A stretch of DNA of 64,000 nucleotides, taken from assembly GCA_947496605.1 (NCBI GenBank), contig CANMDF010000004.1:398689-462688 (forward strand). Reading direction: 5' to 3'. The first letter of the stretch is position 1. Each line of letters begins with the position of its first letter. Below, in pieces: positions 55,408 through 64,000 of the stretch. The stretch comes from an uncultured Paracoccaceae bacterium (lineage in GTDB: Bacteria; Pseudomonadota; Alphaproteobacteria; Rhodobacterales; Rhodobacteraceae). The translations under genes and the position numbers were made by a program. The notes beneath the pieces were generated by a model, which saw nothing but the letters and a program-made list of their open reading frames with translations, was not told the DNA's origin and did not search any database.

Positions 55408-57069
55408 TTAGCTGCTATCGCGCCAACGGTTCACAATCGGGTAGCGCCGATCAAGCCAGAACGCACGGTCCGAAAGGCGCGGGCCTGGTGCTGATTGGAA
55501 ACGCTTGTATTCGCTAATGTAGATCAGATGTTCGACCCGTTTGACCGTGTCCCGGTCATACCCTGCCGCGACGCAATCGGCGACCGAGGCCTCACCATCA
55601 ACCAGCATTATCAAGATACCGTCCAGCACATCATATGGAGGCAGGCTGTCTTCGTCTTTTTGGTCAGGCCGCAATTCAGCCGAAGGCGGTTTGTCGATAA
55701 TCGCCACAGGAATGACCTCACCAGCCGGGCCCTTCATCCAATCACGGTGGTTTGCGTTCCGCCAGCGACAGACGTCAAACACGCGCGTTTTATACATGTC
55801 TTTGATCGGGTTATAACCGCCCGCCATGTCCCCGTAGATTGTCGCATAACCAACCGCGACCTCGGATTTATTGCCCGTGGTCAGCAGCATTTCACCGAAC
55901 TTATTCGACTGCGCCATGAGTAACAGACCGCGAATGCGGGACTGGATGTTCTCTTCGGTCAGGTCTGCGTCAAAGCCAGCAAAAAGCGGCGCCAGCGCGT
56001 CTGTGACGGCTGCGCGTGGGCCTGCAATACTGACGGTGTCATACTTACAGCCCAGCGCATCAGCAGCTGCAGCGGCATCATCAAGGGACGCTTGCGACGT
56101 ATATTCAGACGGCAACATGACGCAGCGGACGTTTTCTGCGCCCAACGCGTCTGTCGCAATCGCCGCAACAATCGCACTATCGATCCCGCCAGACAGACCA
56201 AGAAGCACCTTTTGAAAGCCTGTCTTGCGCATATAGTCGCGTAAAGCCTCGACCATGACGCGATAGTCTTGTTCCATCATGTCCGGCAACAACGCTTTGT
56301 CACCGTCTTGGGCGACCCAACCCTCGTCAGTCAGTACAAAATCAACATGGGCAATGGCGCTTTCCATGATTGGCATTTGTACGGCCAACTTTCCGCCACG
56401 ATTAAGAACAAACGACCCACCGTCGAACATTTGATCGTCTTGTGCACCAACCATGTTGATATAGACCATCGGCACTTCGTTTTCGATGACACGACTGACC
56501 ATTGTATTCATGCGGATTGGAAACTTGCCGCGGAAATAGGGCGAACCATTCGGTACAACCAAAATCTCGGCACCGCTTTCGACCATGGCTTCGCAAACAT
56601 CGGGATACCACGCGTCTTCGCAGATAGGGTTGCCGATACGTGCACCGTTGTTGTGGGCATAAGGACCTTCGATATCAGCACTCTTGAACAAACGAACTTC
56701 GTCGAAGACGTTGAAATTTGGCAAGAAATGCTTGCGTGAGCGGGCAACGATTTCGCCACCACGCAAGGTAAAGTACGCATTATATAGCCGCTCTTCTTCG
56801 ACCAACGGGCCGCCAATAGACAGTGCGGGCCCATCCGCGCAGTCCTGCGCCAGTTGCATTAACTGCGCCTGAGCATCCGCGACAAACGCTGGTTTTGCCA
56901 CCAAGTCTTGGGTTTGGTAGCCGACCAAAAACATCTCGGGCAATGCCACCAGATCTGCACCCGCCGCCTTGCCCTCAAGCCACGCGTTGCGCGCCAGCTC
57001 TGCGTTCCCGGCGATATCCCCTACGGTGGGGTTTAACTGTGCCATTGTCAGGCGAAATTGCTTTGTCAT
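55408..57069 (-). CDS. nadE: Glutamine-dependent NAD+ synthetase
   Basis: The enzyme makes NAD+ from deamido-NAD, ATP and glutamine. From the chosen ATG it has 553 residues. The N-terminal nitrilase-type glutaminase has the Glu in LVALPEMFLVGY, Lys in RKHFLPNFNVFDE and Cys in GNPICEDAW. The C-terminal synthetase has the ATP loop LGLSGGIDSAIVAAI and GNKSEVAVGYATIYGDMAGGYNPIKD. A start at 57093 would add eight residues. It is divergent from the MORN-protein gene. Confidence 0.94.
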   Translation of the reverse strand: MTKQFRLTMAQLNPTVGDIAGNAELARNAWLEGKAAGADLVALPEMFLVGYQTQDLVAKPAFVADAQAQLMQLAQDCADGPALSIGGPLVEEERLYNAYFTLRGGEIVARSRKHFLPNFNVFDEVRLFKSADIEGPYAHNNGARIGNPICEDAWYPDVCEAMVESGAEILVVPNGSPYFRGKFPIRMNTMVSRVIENEVPMVYINMVGAQDDQMFDGGSFVLNRGGKLAVQMPIMESAIAHVDFVLTDEGWVAQDGDKALLPDMMEQDYRVMVEALRDYMRKTGFQKVLLGLSGGIDSAIVAAIATDALGAENVRCVMLPSEYTSQASLDDAAAAADALGCKYDTVSIAGPRAAVTDALAPLFAGFDADLTEENIQSRIRGLLLMAQSNKFGEMLLTTGNKSEVAVGYATIYGDMAGGYNPIKDMYKTRVFDVCRWRNANHRDWMKGPAGEVIPVAIIDKPPSAELRPDQKDEDSLPPYDVLDGILIMLVDGEASVADCVAAGYDRDTVKRVEHLIYISEYKRFQSAPGPRLSDRAFWLDRRYPIVNRWRDSS

Positions 57070-57209
57070 AGTTTTGTCCCAATGCCTTGCCATTGATGTA
57101 GCAGAAAGATGCGCGGGGGGAAGCGGTTTGACACGGACGGCTCTTAGTCGTTGTCAGGTGACAACTCCTCTCCTAAGCTGCGCGGACAAAGAAGCGATCG
57201 GAGAATCTG

Positions 57210-58622
57210 ATGACAATGTTTGAACTACCTAAAGTCGTGGCAACCGCCATTTTAGCAGCAAGCGTTGCATCCAGTGCATTGGCCCAAGAGGTTCAAACAA
57301 AACAATACGATGACGGAGGTATCTATGAAGGAACCTTTGTTGACGGCAAGCAGGACGGAACGGGCACTTACCGCCTCCCCAATGGGTATGAGTATACCGG
57401 ACAATGGGTTGCAGGCGAAATTCGCGGTGAAGGTATTGCGACATTCCCGAATGGGTCAGTTTACGAGGGCGAATTCGTAGCCGGTAAGCCAGAAGGCCAA
57501 GGCCGAATCACTTTTGCAGATGGAGGCACATTTGAAGGTGAGTGGGTCGACGGCAACATCACTGGGCAAGGAATTGCCCAATATGCAAATGGCGTCGTCT
57601 ATGAAGGTGAATTCCGTAACGCGATGCACAACGGCACCGGCACGATGACAAGCCCAGGTGGCTATACTTATGCGGGCAATTGGATCAATGGCGCCAAAGA
57701 AGGCGAAGGTAAGATTACCTATCCGGATGGCGCGATCTACGAAGGTACGTTAAAAGCGGGCGAGCGCGACGGCGTTGGTACGCTGACGATGGCCGATGGT
57801 TTGGTCTACAGCGGCGAATGGGTCGACGGTCAGATCCAAGGTACGGGCGCGCTTTCACAGCCAAACGGTGATGTCTACGAAGGCGCATTGGTCGATGGCC
57901 GCCGCGAGGGCGAAGGTATCGTAACCTATGCAAACGGCGACATCTACGAAGGGTCGTTCTTGAACGATCGCCGCCACGGCACTGGTACTTTCCGCGGGAC
58001 AGATGGCTACACTTATGTTGGCGCATGGGTAGAGGGTAAGATCGAAGGCGAGGGCGAAGTGACCTATCCTGATGGATCGGTCTATGCCGGTACTTTCATG
58101 AATGATCTGGCCGATGGCACAGGCAAGATCACTTATCCGGATGGATCAACCTATGAAGGCGCATGGCAAGCGGGCGTGATCAGCGGTGTTGGCGTCGCAA
58201 CTTACATGAATGGCCTTGTCTACGAGGGTGAGTTCTTGAATGCCAAGAACCACGGCCAAGGCAAAATGACCTATGCAGATGGCTACGTTTATGAAGGTCA
58301 GTGGTCCGAGGGACAGCGCAACGGTTTGGGCCGCGCAGTCTATGCCGATGGCACAGTCTATGTTGGCGAGTTCTTGAACGGTCAGCGTAACGGTGACGGA
58401 GAAATTACCCTGCCTGACGGCTTTAACTATGTCGGCCAGTGGCAAGACGGTGAAATCAGTGGTGCTGGACTCGCGACTTACGTCAATGGCGATGTCTACG
58501 AGGGCAACTTTGTACGCGGTCGTCGTGAAGGCGATGGCACGATGCGTTATGCGACAGGCCAGGAAAGCGTTGGTGTCTGGTCTGATGGTGCACTGGTGTC
58601 AGAGACGGCTGACAGCGAATAA
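57210..58622 (+). CDS. Secreted MORN-repeat protein with 18 full repeats
   Basis: The protein has 470 residues. A signal peptide (ATAILAASVASSALAQ) is followed from about residue 36 by 18 uninterrupted 23-residue MORN units and a partial 19th. The unit pattern is G-x-x-Y-x-G-x-(F/W)-x-x-G-x-x-x-G-x-G-x-x-x-(Y)-x-(N/D). The aromatic at position 8 alternates F/L and W between successive units, except units 9 and 10, which are both non-Trp, so the array seems to have grown in two-unit (46-residue) steps. MORN arrays bind lipids or proteins, and here would act in the periplasm or on the surface. GGAG precedes the ATG. Confidence 0.93.
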   Translation: MTMFELPKVVATAILAASVASSALAQEVQTKQYDDGGIYEGTFVDGKQDGTGTYRLPNGYEYTGQWVAGEIRGEGIATFPNGSVYEGEFVAGKPEGQGRITFADGGTFEGEWVDGNITGQGIAQYANGVVYEGEFRNAMHNGTGTMTSPGGYTYAGNWINGAKEGEGKITYPDGAIYEGTLKAGERDGVGTLTMADGLVYSGEWVDGQIQGTGALSQPNGDVYEGALVDGRREGEGIVTYANGDIYEGSFLNDRRHGTGTFRGTDGYTYVGAWVEGKIEGEGEVTYPDGSVYAGTFMNDLADGTGKITYPDGSTYEGAWQAGVISGVGVATYMNGLVYEGEFLNAKNHGQGKMTYADGYVYEGQWSEGQRNGLGRAVYADGTVYVGEFLNGQRNGDGEITLPDGFNYVGQWQDGEISGAGLATYVNGDVYEGNFVRGRREGDGTMRYATGQESVGVWSDGALVSETADSE

Positions 58623-58645
58623 TAATGCTCTAATCGAGACGCAAA

Positions 58646-58673
58646 GGGCCGGTGTTCAGCACCGGTCCTTTTT
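58646..58673. terminator. Terminator between the MORN gene and photolyase gene
   Basis: GGGCCGGTG and CACCGGTCC form a 9-bp stem with one G-U pair and a five-base loop, followed by TTTTT on the plus strand. On the minus strand AAA precedes, giving TTT after the stem, so it may also serve the convergent photolyase gene ending at 58680. Confidence 0.88.
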
Positions 58674-58679
58674 CGTTCG

Positions 58680-60194
58680 TCATACAGGCTCACCAGCGTC
58701 CATCTTTTGCAAGAACGCGTCCGCCTCAGCCAATACCGTTGCACGACGTGCTTCATCCATGCGGTCCCAAACCCGGTACATATTGCCCATACGTGGATTG
58801 TTTGAAAACCGATCCCGGTGTCGGTCAAGAAAATGCCAATAAAGCAAGTTGAACGGACACGCATTCTCACCCGTTTTATCCTGCACACGGTATGCGCATG
58901 ACCCGCAGTGATTGGACATTTTGTGAATGTAGTTCCCGGATGAGATGTATGGCTTTGACGCGATGATCCCATCATCGGCAAATTGGCTCATCCCTATGAC
59001 GTTAGGTGCCTCTACCCATTCATAGGCGTCGGCATATACGGCCAAATACCATTCATGGACTTCCATAGGGTCTATCCCTGACAACAGCGCAAAGTTCCCT
59101 GTCACCATGAGGCGTTGAATATGGTGGGCGTATGCCTCTTGCTGGGTCTGCCCAACAGCTTTGGCCATGCAGTTCATTTTGGTGTCACCGCCCCAATAGA
59201 CCGCTGGCAGTTGGCGATCATGGCCTAGCGCGTTGCGGGACGTGTAATCCGGGCCCTCGAGGAAGTAGATGCCGCGCACATACTCACGCCAACCGATGAT
59301 CTGGCGGATGAAACCCTCAACCGCATTCAAAGGCGCGTGACCTGAACGGTAAGCAGCCTCGGCCTGCTGGCAGACCTTTAGCGGATCAAGCAGGCCGGCA
59401 TTGAGGTAGAAACTGATGAGTGAGTGATAAAGAAAGCGGTTTTCATTCAGCATGGCATCCTGAAAATCGCCAAACTTGGGCAGGCCACCGTCCAGCCAAT
59501 GGGTCAGTTGTTCTTGTGCTTGCACGGTGTCAGTCGCGAACCAAAATGGGCGAAGGTCACCAAAGTTATCGCCAAAGCGTGCATCGACCAGATCAAGAAC
59601 GTCTTTATCGGGGGCAAACTTCAACGGCCCCTTAAAATGGACCTGATCCGGGGCAGGCTTGCGGTTGTCGTGATCATAATTCCACTTGCCACCCTCGGGC
59701 TTGTCGCCATCCATCAACAAGCCTGTTTTGCGGCGTATATCACGGTAGAAATACTCCATCCGCAGCTGTTTGCGGCCTTCGGCCCATTCTTCAAACTCTT
59801 GGTGAGTCGCGATAAACCGCGTGTCTGGCAAACTGTGGGACTGCAACGGCATGTCGCCCAGCGCTTCGATCAGGCGCCATTCGCCGGGTTCAGTATACAC
59901 AACCCCTGCAGCATCATATTCAGAAGCTCGGCGGATCAATTCGCCCACGATCGACCCTGTGTTGTTGGGGTCATCCAGCTTTGTATAGGCGACAGTCCAA
60001 CCATCTCCGCGCAATTTTTCGGCAAATTTACGCATAGCCATAAAAGTGAACGCGATCTTTTTGGGGTGATGGGGCACATAAGTGGCCTCGCCTGTCACCT
60101 CTGCCATGACCACCACGTCTTGCGCTTTATCGGTTTTTTTCAGAGCGGACAGTTCCGTCGAGAGCTGATCTCCTAAAACAAGAACCAACCTCAC
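58680..60194 (-). CDS. phrB: Fe-S bacterial cryptochrome / (6-4) photolyase (PhrB/CryB type)
   Basis: The 504-residue flavoprotein belongs to the FeS-BCP group that repairs (6-4) photoproducts or signals light. It begins LVLVLGDQLSTELSAL and shows the C-terminal domain with MEVHEWYLAVYADAYEWVEAPNVIGMSQ. Four cysteines for a [4Fe-4S] cluster are visible: one in TKMNCMAKAV, then NHCGSC and ENACPFN, with C-x2-C and a 13-residue step to the last, the spacing of PhrB. The start is a GTG overlapping the SDR stop (GTGA). It is translationally coupled to the SDR gene. Confidence 0.93.
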   Translation of the reverse strand: MRLVLVLGDQLSTELSALKKTDKAQDVVVMAEVTGEATYVPHHPKKIAFTFMAMRKFAEKLRGDGWTVAYTKLDDPNNTGSIVGELIRRASEYDAAGVVYTEPGEWRLIEALGDMPLQSHSLPDTRFIATHQEFEEWAEGRKQLRMEYFYRDIRRKTGLLMDGDKPEGGKWNYDHDNRKPAPDQVHFKGPLKFAPDKDVLDLVDARFGDNFGDLRPFWFATDTVQAQEQLTHWLDGGLPKFGDFQDAMLNENRFLYHSLISFYLNAGLLDPLKVCQQAEAAYRSGHAPLNAVEGFIRQIIGWREYVRGIYFLEGPDYTSRNALGHDRQLPAVYWGGDTKMNCMAKAVGQTQQEAYAHHIQRLMVTGNFALLSGIDPMEVHEWYLAVYADAYEWVEAPNVIGMSQFADDGIIASKPYISSGNYIHKMSNHCGSCAYRVQDKTGENACPFNLLYWHFLDRHRDRFSNNPRMGNMYRVWDRMDEARRATVLAEADAFLQKMDAGEPV

Positions 60195-60853
60195 CAGACA
60201 ATCTCCTGTCCTGCGTAGTCATAGAACCCACCAGATTGCTCTGGCGTCAGACCTTTGATCACAGTGAGCAGATTGCTTGCGGCCTCATTGGCAGGAACCG
60301 TTTTATGCCGACCCGCATAGTTTTCCGTGAATGACGTTTCAACCGTTCCGGGATGCAGTGCGACGCACACGGACTGTTTGTGTGTGCGCCCCAATTCGAT
60401 GGCAGCACCACGCACAATTTGGTTCAACGCCGCCTTCGACGCGCGATAAGAATGCCAACCGCCAATGTTGTTGTCACCAATTGATCCCACACGCGCGGAG
60501 AGGGTCGCCAAGACGCCGCGTTTGTCTTTGGGCAAAAGACGGGCTGCGTGGCGCATGATCAGCGCGGGCCCAATCGTATTCACAGCAAAGACCCGTGCCA
60601 TATCTTCAGGTTTGATCGCAGAGAGCGATTTTTCCGGCGTTCCCCAAAGCGGAGCCAGAATACCAACAGCCACAAAGATCAGATCAAACGGGCCGGTTTG
60701 CATCGCCATGCCGCGCTCAACTGAAGCGGCATTTGCCACGTCAAACCCATCAACTGACCGCGAGAGCCCGGTAACGTCCCAACCATCCCCCTGTAACTGT
60801 GCAAAAATGGATGAGCCTATACCACCGGTCGCTCCTATAATTAATGCGCGCAT
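60191..60853 (-). CDS. Short-chain dehydrogenase/reductase
   Basis: The protein has 220 residues. The cofactor motif is GATGGIGSSIF, the catalytic Ser lies in SARVGSIGDN, and Tyr/Lys in YRASKAALNQ. It resembles CsgA-type SDRs. GGAGAG lies about five bases before the ATG; a frame extension to 60916 lacks such a site. It is coupled to the photolyase gene by the four-base overlap; SDR plus photolyase pairs occur in related bacteria, but the link is not explained. Confidence 0.9.
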   Translation of the reverse strand: MRALIIGATGGIGSSIFAQLQGDGWDVTGLSRSVDGFDVANAASVERGMAMQTGPFDLIFVAVGILAPLWGTPEKSLSAIKPEDMARVFAVNTIGPALIMRHAARLLPKDKRGVLATLSARVGSIGDNNIGGWHSYRASKAALNQIVRGAAIELGRTHKQSVCVALHPGTVETSFTENYAGRHKTVPANEAASNLLTVIKGLTPEQSGGFYDYAGQEIVW

Positions 60854-60984
60854 TGCTCTCTCCTTCGGTTCCACGGGACCTAGCGCCAGTGCAACAGCGG
60901 ACAAGGCGGAGCGCAATGAACATTGCGGTCACGTGACATCACCTTTGCAGGGGCAAAAACTAGCGCCTGATGTACACAAAGCGC

Positions 60985-61012
60985 TTTTCAAACGAAGTTT
61001 CCGCGATATAGT
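60985..61012 (+). promoter_or_regulatory. Candidate promoter of the leuA leader
   Basis: TTTTCA (60985-60990) and TATAGT (61007-61012) resemble -35 and -10 elements with a 16-base spacer. Transcription would start near 61019, almost at the first ATG of the leader peptide. This would explain why the leader ORF has no Shine-Dalgarno site. Prediction only. Confidence 0.35.
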
Positions 61013-61019
61013 CGCCGCC

Positions 61020-61100
61020 ATGATGAACCGCGCACATATCACAAGCTCAGCCTCGAAGGGGCTGCTTCTGCGCGACATCCTACTCCTTAGCTGCCTCTGA
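61020..61100 (+). CDS. Leucine-rich leader peptide of leuA
   Basis: The 26-codon ORF starts at ATG 61020 (or 61023). Its C-terminal part reads KGLLLRDILLLSCL, with seven Leu codons: three at 61062-61070, three at 61080-61088, and one just before the stop. It lies 72 bases before leuA. Such leaders sense charged tRNA-Leu through ribosome stalling. No separate function of the peptide is expected. No Shine-Dalgarno site is seen. Confidence 0.75.
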   Translation: MMNRAHITSSASKGLLLRDILLLSCL

Positions 61101-61165
61101 GCGTGCCTTCCGGCGCGACCGCTCAGAGGATGAAACGCGCCAAGACAAGCTAAGGACTAAAGGAA
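61045..61165 (+). promoter_or_regulatory. leuA attenuator with competing RNA pairings
   Basis: Perfect pairings are visible: (a) CCTCTGAGCG 61094-61103 with CGCTCAGAGG 61120-61129; (b) TCCTTAGCT 61084-61092 (over the Leu codons) with AGCTAAGGA 61148-61156, just before the leuA Shine-Dalgarno AAAGGAA; (c) GGCGCG 61112-61117 with CGCGCC 61136-61141, which excludes (a); (d) AAGGGG 61056-61061 with CTCCTT 61083-61088, which excludes (b). A ribosome stalled on the Leu codons would cover (a) and (b), favour (c), and leave the leuA start free. No T-run follows, so control is probably of translation rather than termination. Confidence 0.7.
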
Positions 61166-61172
61166 TTACACA

Positions 61173-62732
61173 ATGACTAAATCGAACGAAGTGTTGATTT
61201 TCGACACAACCTTGCGCGACGGCGAGCAATCACCGGGTGCAACAATGACCCACGACGAGAAACTGGAAATCGCCGAGATGCTGGACGACATGGGCGTCGA
61301 TATCGTCGAAGCGGGCTTTCCCATCGCGTCCGAGGGCGACTTTCAAGCCGTCAGCGAAATTGCAAAACTGGCGAAGTCAGCGACCATCTGCGGCCTGTCG
61401 CGCGCAAACTACAAAGACATCGATCGCTGTTGGGAGGCCGTGAAACACGCCAAATCCCCGCGCATCCATACCTTTATCGGCACCTCTCCCCTGCACCGGG
61501 CGATTCCGAACCTGAATATGGATGAAATGGCCGAGCGGATCCACGACACTGTGACCCACGCCCGCAACTTGTGCGACAACGTGCAATGGTCGCCCATGGA
61601 CGCAACACGGACCGAATGGGATTACCTGTGCCGTGTGGTTGAGATCGCGATCAAGGCAGGTGCCACGACGATTAATATTCCAGATACCGTGGGCTACACC
61701 GCCCCTGTTGAAAGCGCCGATCTGATCCGTAACCTGATTGCGACCGTGCCGGGTGCGGATGAGGTGGTCTTTGCCACGCACTGTCACAACGATCTTGGCA
61801 TGGCGACTGCAAACTCTTTGGCCGCTGTCGAAGGGGGCGCGCGTCAGATCGAATGCACCATCAACGGTTTGGGCGAACGTGCGGGCAATACCGCATTGGA
61901 AGAGGTCGTAATGGCGCTGAAAGTGCGTGGCGACATCATGCCGTTTACGACGAAAATCGATACTCGCAAGATCATGAACATTTCGCGCCGGGTCGCGACG
62001 GTGTCGGGTTTTGCGGTGCAGTTCAACAAAGCCATCGTGGGCAAGAACGCCTTCGCGCATGAAAGCGGTATCCACCAGGACGGCATGCTGAAAAACCGCG
62101 AAACCTTTGAGGTCATGCGCCCCGAAGATGTGGGTCTTGCGGGAACGTCCTTGCCCTTGGGCAAACACTCAGGCCGCGCGGCATTGCGGGCCAAGCTGAA
62201 TGAGCTGGGGTTTGATCTGGCCGACAATCAGTTGAACGATGTGTTCGTTCGCTTCAAGGATCTGGCCGACCGCAAGAAGGAAGTCTTTGACGACGACCTG
62301 ATGGCATTGGTCACGCAGAACGACACCGAGGATGACCGGCTGAAACTGAAATCATTGCGTGTCGTGTGCGGCACTGATGGTCCGCAAACGGCTGACATGG
62401 TGATGGAGGTTGACGGCACCGATGTTGAAACATCGGCCACGGGTGACGGTCCGGTGGATGCCACTTTCAATGCAGTCAAAGCGATCTTTGATCATGGCGC
62501 GCGTCTGCAATTGTATCAGGTGAGTGCCGTCACCGAAGGCACCGATGCGCAGGCGACTGTATCGGTTCGAATGGAAGAAGATGGGCGCATTGCGACAGGT
62601 CAATCTGCGGATACTGATACAGTCGTCGCCAGTGCCAAGGCCTATATCAATGCCCTGAACCGTTTGCTGGTGCGGCGCGAACAATCCGAGCCGGGATATG
62701 ATGTGAAGGGTGTCAGTTATAAGGACGCTTAA
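61173..62732 (+). CDS. leuA: 2-isopropylmalate synthase
   Basis: LeuA makes the first committed step of leucine synthesis, from 2-oxoisovalerate and acetyl-CoA. The 519-residue protein has DTTLRDGEQSPGATM at the start, the metal-binding His pair in ATHCHNDLGMATANS, NGLGERAGNTALEEVVMAL and HESGIHQDGML. The C-terminal part (about 400-510) is the leucine-binding regulatory domain, so feedback inhibition is expected. AAAGGAA is eight bases before the ATG. A strong terminator follows. A leader peptide and attenuator precede it. Confidence 0.96.
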   Translation: MTKSNEVLIFDTTLRDGEQSPGATMTHDEKLEIAEMLDDMGVDIVEAGFPIASEGDFQAVSEIAKLAKSATICGLSRANYKDIDRCWEAVKHAKSPRIHTFIGTSPLHRAIPNLNMDEMAERIHDTVTHARNLCDNVQWSPMDATRTEWDYLCRVVEIAIKAGATTINIPDTVGYTAPVESADLIRNLIATVPGADEVVFATHCHNDLGMATANSLAAVEGGARQIECTINGLGERAGNTALEEVVMALKVRGDIMPFTTKIDTRKIMNISRRVATVSGFAVQFNKAIVGKNAFAHESGIHQDGMLKNRETFEVMRPEDVGLAGTSLPLGKHSGRAALRAKLNELGFDLADNQLNDVFVRFKDLADRKKEVFDDDLMALVTQNDTEDDRLKLKSLRVVCGTDGPQTADMVMEVDGTDVETSATGDGPVDATFNAVKAIFDHGARLQLYQVSAVTEGTDAQATVSVRMEEDGRIATGQSADTDTVVASAKAYINALNRLLVRREQSEPGYDVKGVSYKDA

Positions 62733-62755
62733 GGCATCCTGCGCGACTCAGTCTT

Positions 62756-62795
62756 AAGGCGGCGATCTATTTCTATGGATCGCCGCCTTCCTTTT
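62756..62795 (+). terminator. Rho-independent terminator of leuA
   Basis: AAGGCGGCGATC and GATCGCCGCCTT form a perfect 12-bp stem with a ten-base loop, followed by CCTTTT. It lies 24 bases after the leuA stop. Confidence 0.93.

Positions 62796-64000
<1,205 letters not shown>

Noticed and set aside
57315-58600. Regular DNA repeats of about 69 bases taken at first as a possible repeat array or CRISPR
   Set aside because: They are codon-level repeats of the MORN protein without spacers; period equals 23 codons.
61377-62168. Minus-strand ORF of 263 codons opposite leuA
   Set aside because: It is antisense to leuA with an unlikely composition rich in His, Arg and Gly; no Shine-Dalgarno site.

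Overview
The window looks like a chromosomal segment of a marine alphaproteobacterium of the Rhodobacterales (Roseobacter group). This is inferred from gene content and order: ccoN, usp and fnrL close together, hisS-hisZ-hisG, a class II ribonucleotide reductase beside a B12-riboswitch uptake operon, TRAP and BMP-type transporters, a methanethiol oxidase, PhoX, and an Fe-S bacterial cryptochrome/photolyase. No phage, transposase, CRISPR array, rRNA or tRNA was recognised. The first and last genes (ccoN and mreB) are cut by the window edges.

Layout. 1-3.4 kb is an oxygen-response block: the start of ccoN, two FNR boxes, a tandem universal stress protein, a sugar/choline-kinase-like phosphotransferase and fnrL. 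3.7-11.6 kb is catabolic: methanethiol oxidase with a membrane partner, an IclR regulator, a TRAP transporter, and a divergent GMC oxidoreductase. 11.9-13.9 kb is a Tat-exported PhoX phosphatase with a possible Pho box. 14.1-19.9 kb is a B12 module: a cobalamin riboswitch, a DUF1636 protein, ATPase, binding protein and permease, facing the B12-dependent ribonucleotide reductase nrdJ. 20-29 kb is mostly housekeeping (DUF1489, a YkgJ-type protein, hisS-hisZ-hisG, slyX, dnaE). 29.2-30 kb is an ArsR/SRPBCC pair.

30.1-39.7 kb is one long purine operon: xdhABC followed by a nucleoside/purine BMP-type ABC transporter with an extra small membrane protein between its two permeases. 40-45.5 kb holds a free-standing periplasmic PilJ-domain protein, a metallo-beta-lactamase-fold hydrolase, a PAS-GGDEF-EAL protein and ettA. 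45.5-47 kb has a membrane gene broken by one in-frame stop, two tandem cold-shock genes that share a conserved leader element, and dodecin. 47-51.5 kb is tesA divergent from ybbA-ybbP, followed by a gamma-glutamylcyclotransferase-like gene. 51.5-57.1 kb is a minus-strand run of MATE, gltX, DUF1801, a membrane protein and nadE. 57.2-58.6 kb is a secreted protein made of 18 full MORN repeats. 58.7-60.9 kb is photolyase plus SDR. 61-62.8 kb is leuA preceded by a leucine-rich leader peptide and competing RNA pairings. mreB starts at 63040.

The most rewarding places for a second look are the leuA leader (a likely ribosome-mediated attenuator that masks the ribosome-binding region instead of using a U-tract terminator), the duplicated csp leader element, the small membrane protein embedded in the purine transporter operon, the methanethiol oxidase/membrane protein pair, and the MORN array with its two-unit periodicity. 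Many start codons were moved from the longest possible start to an internal one on the basis of Shine-Dalgarno sites and family N-termini, and this is stated per gene.
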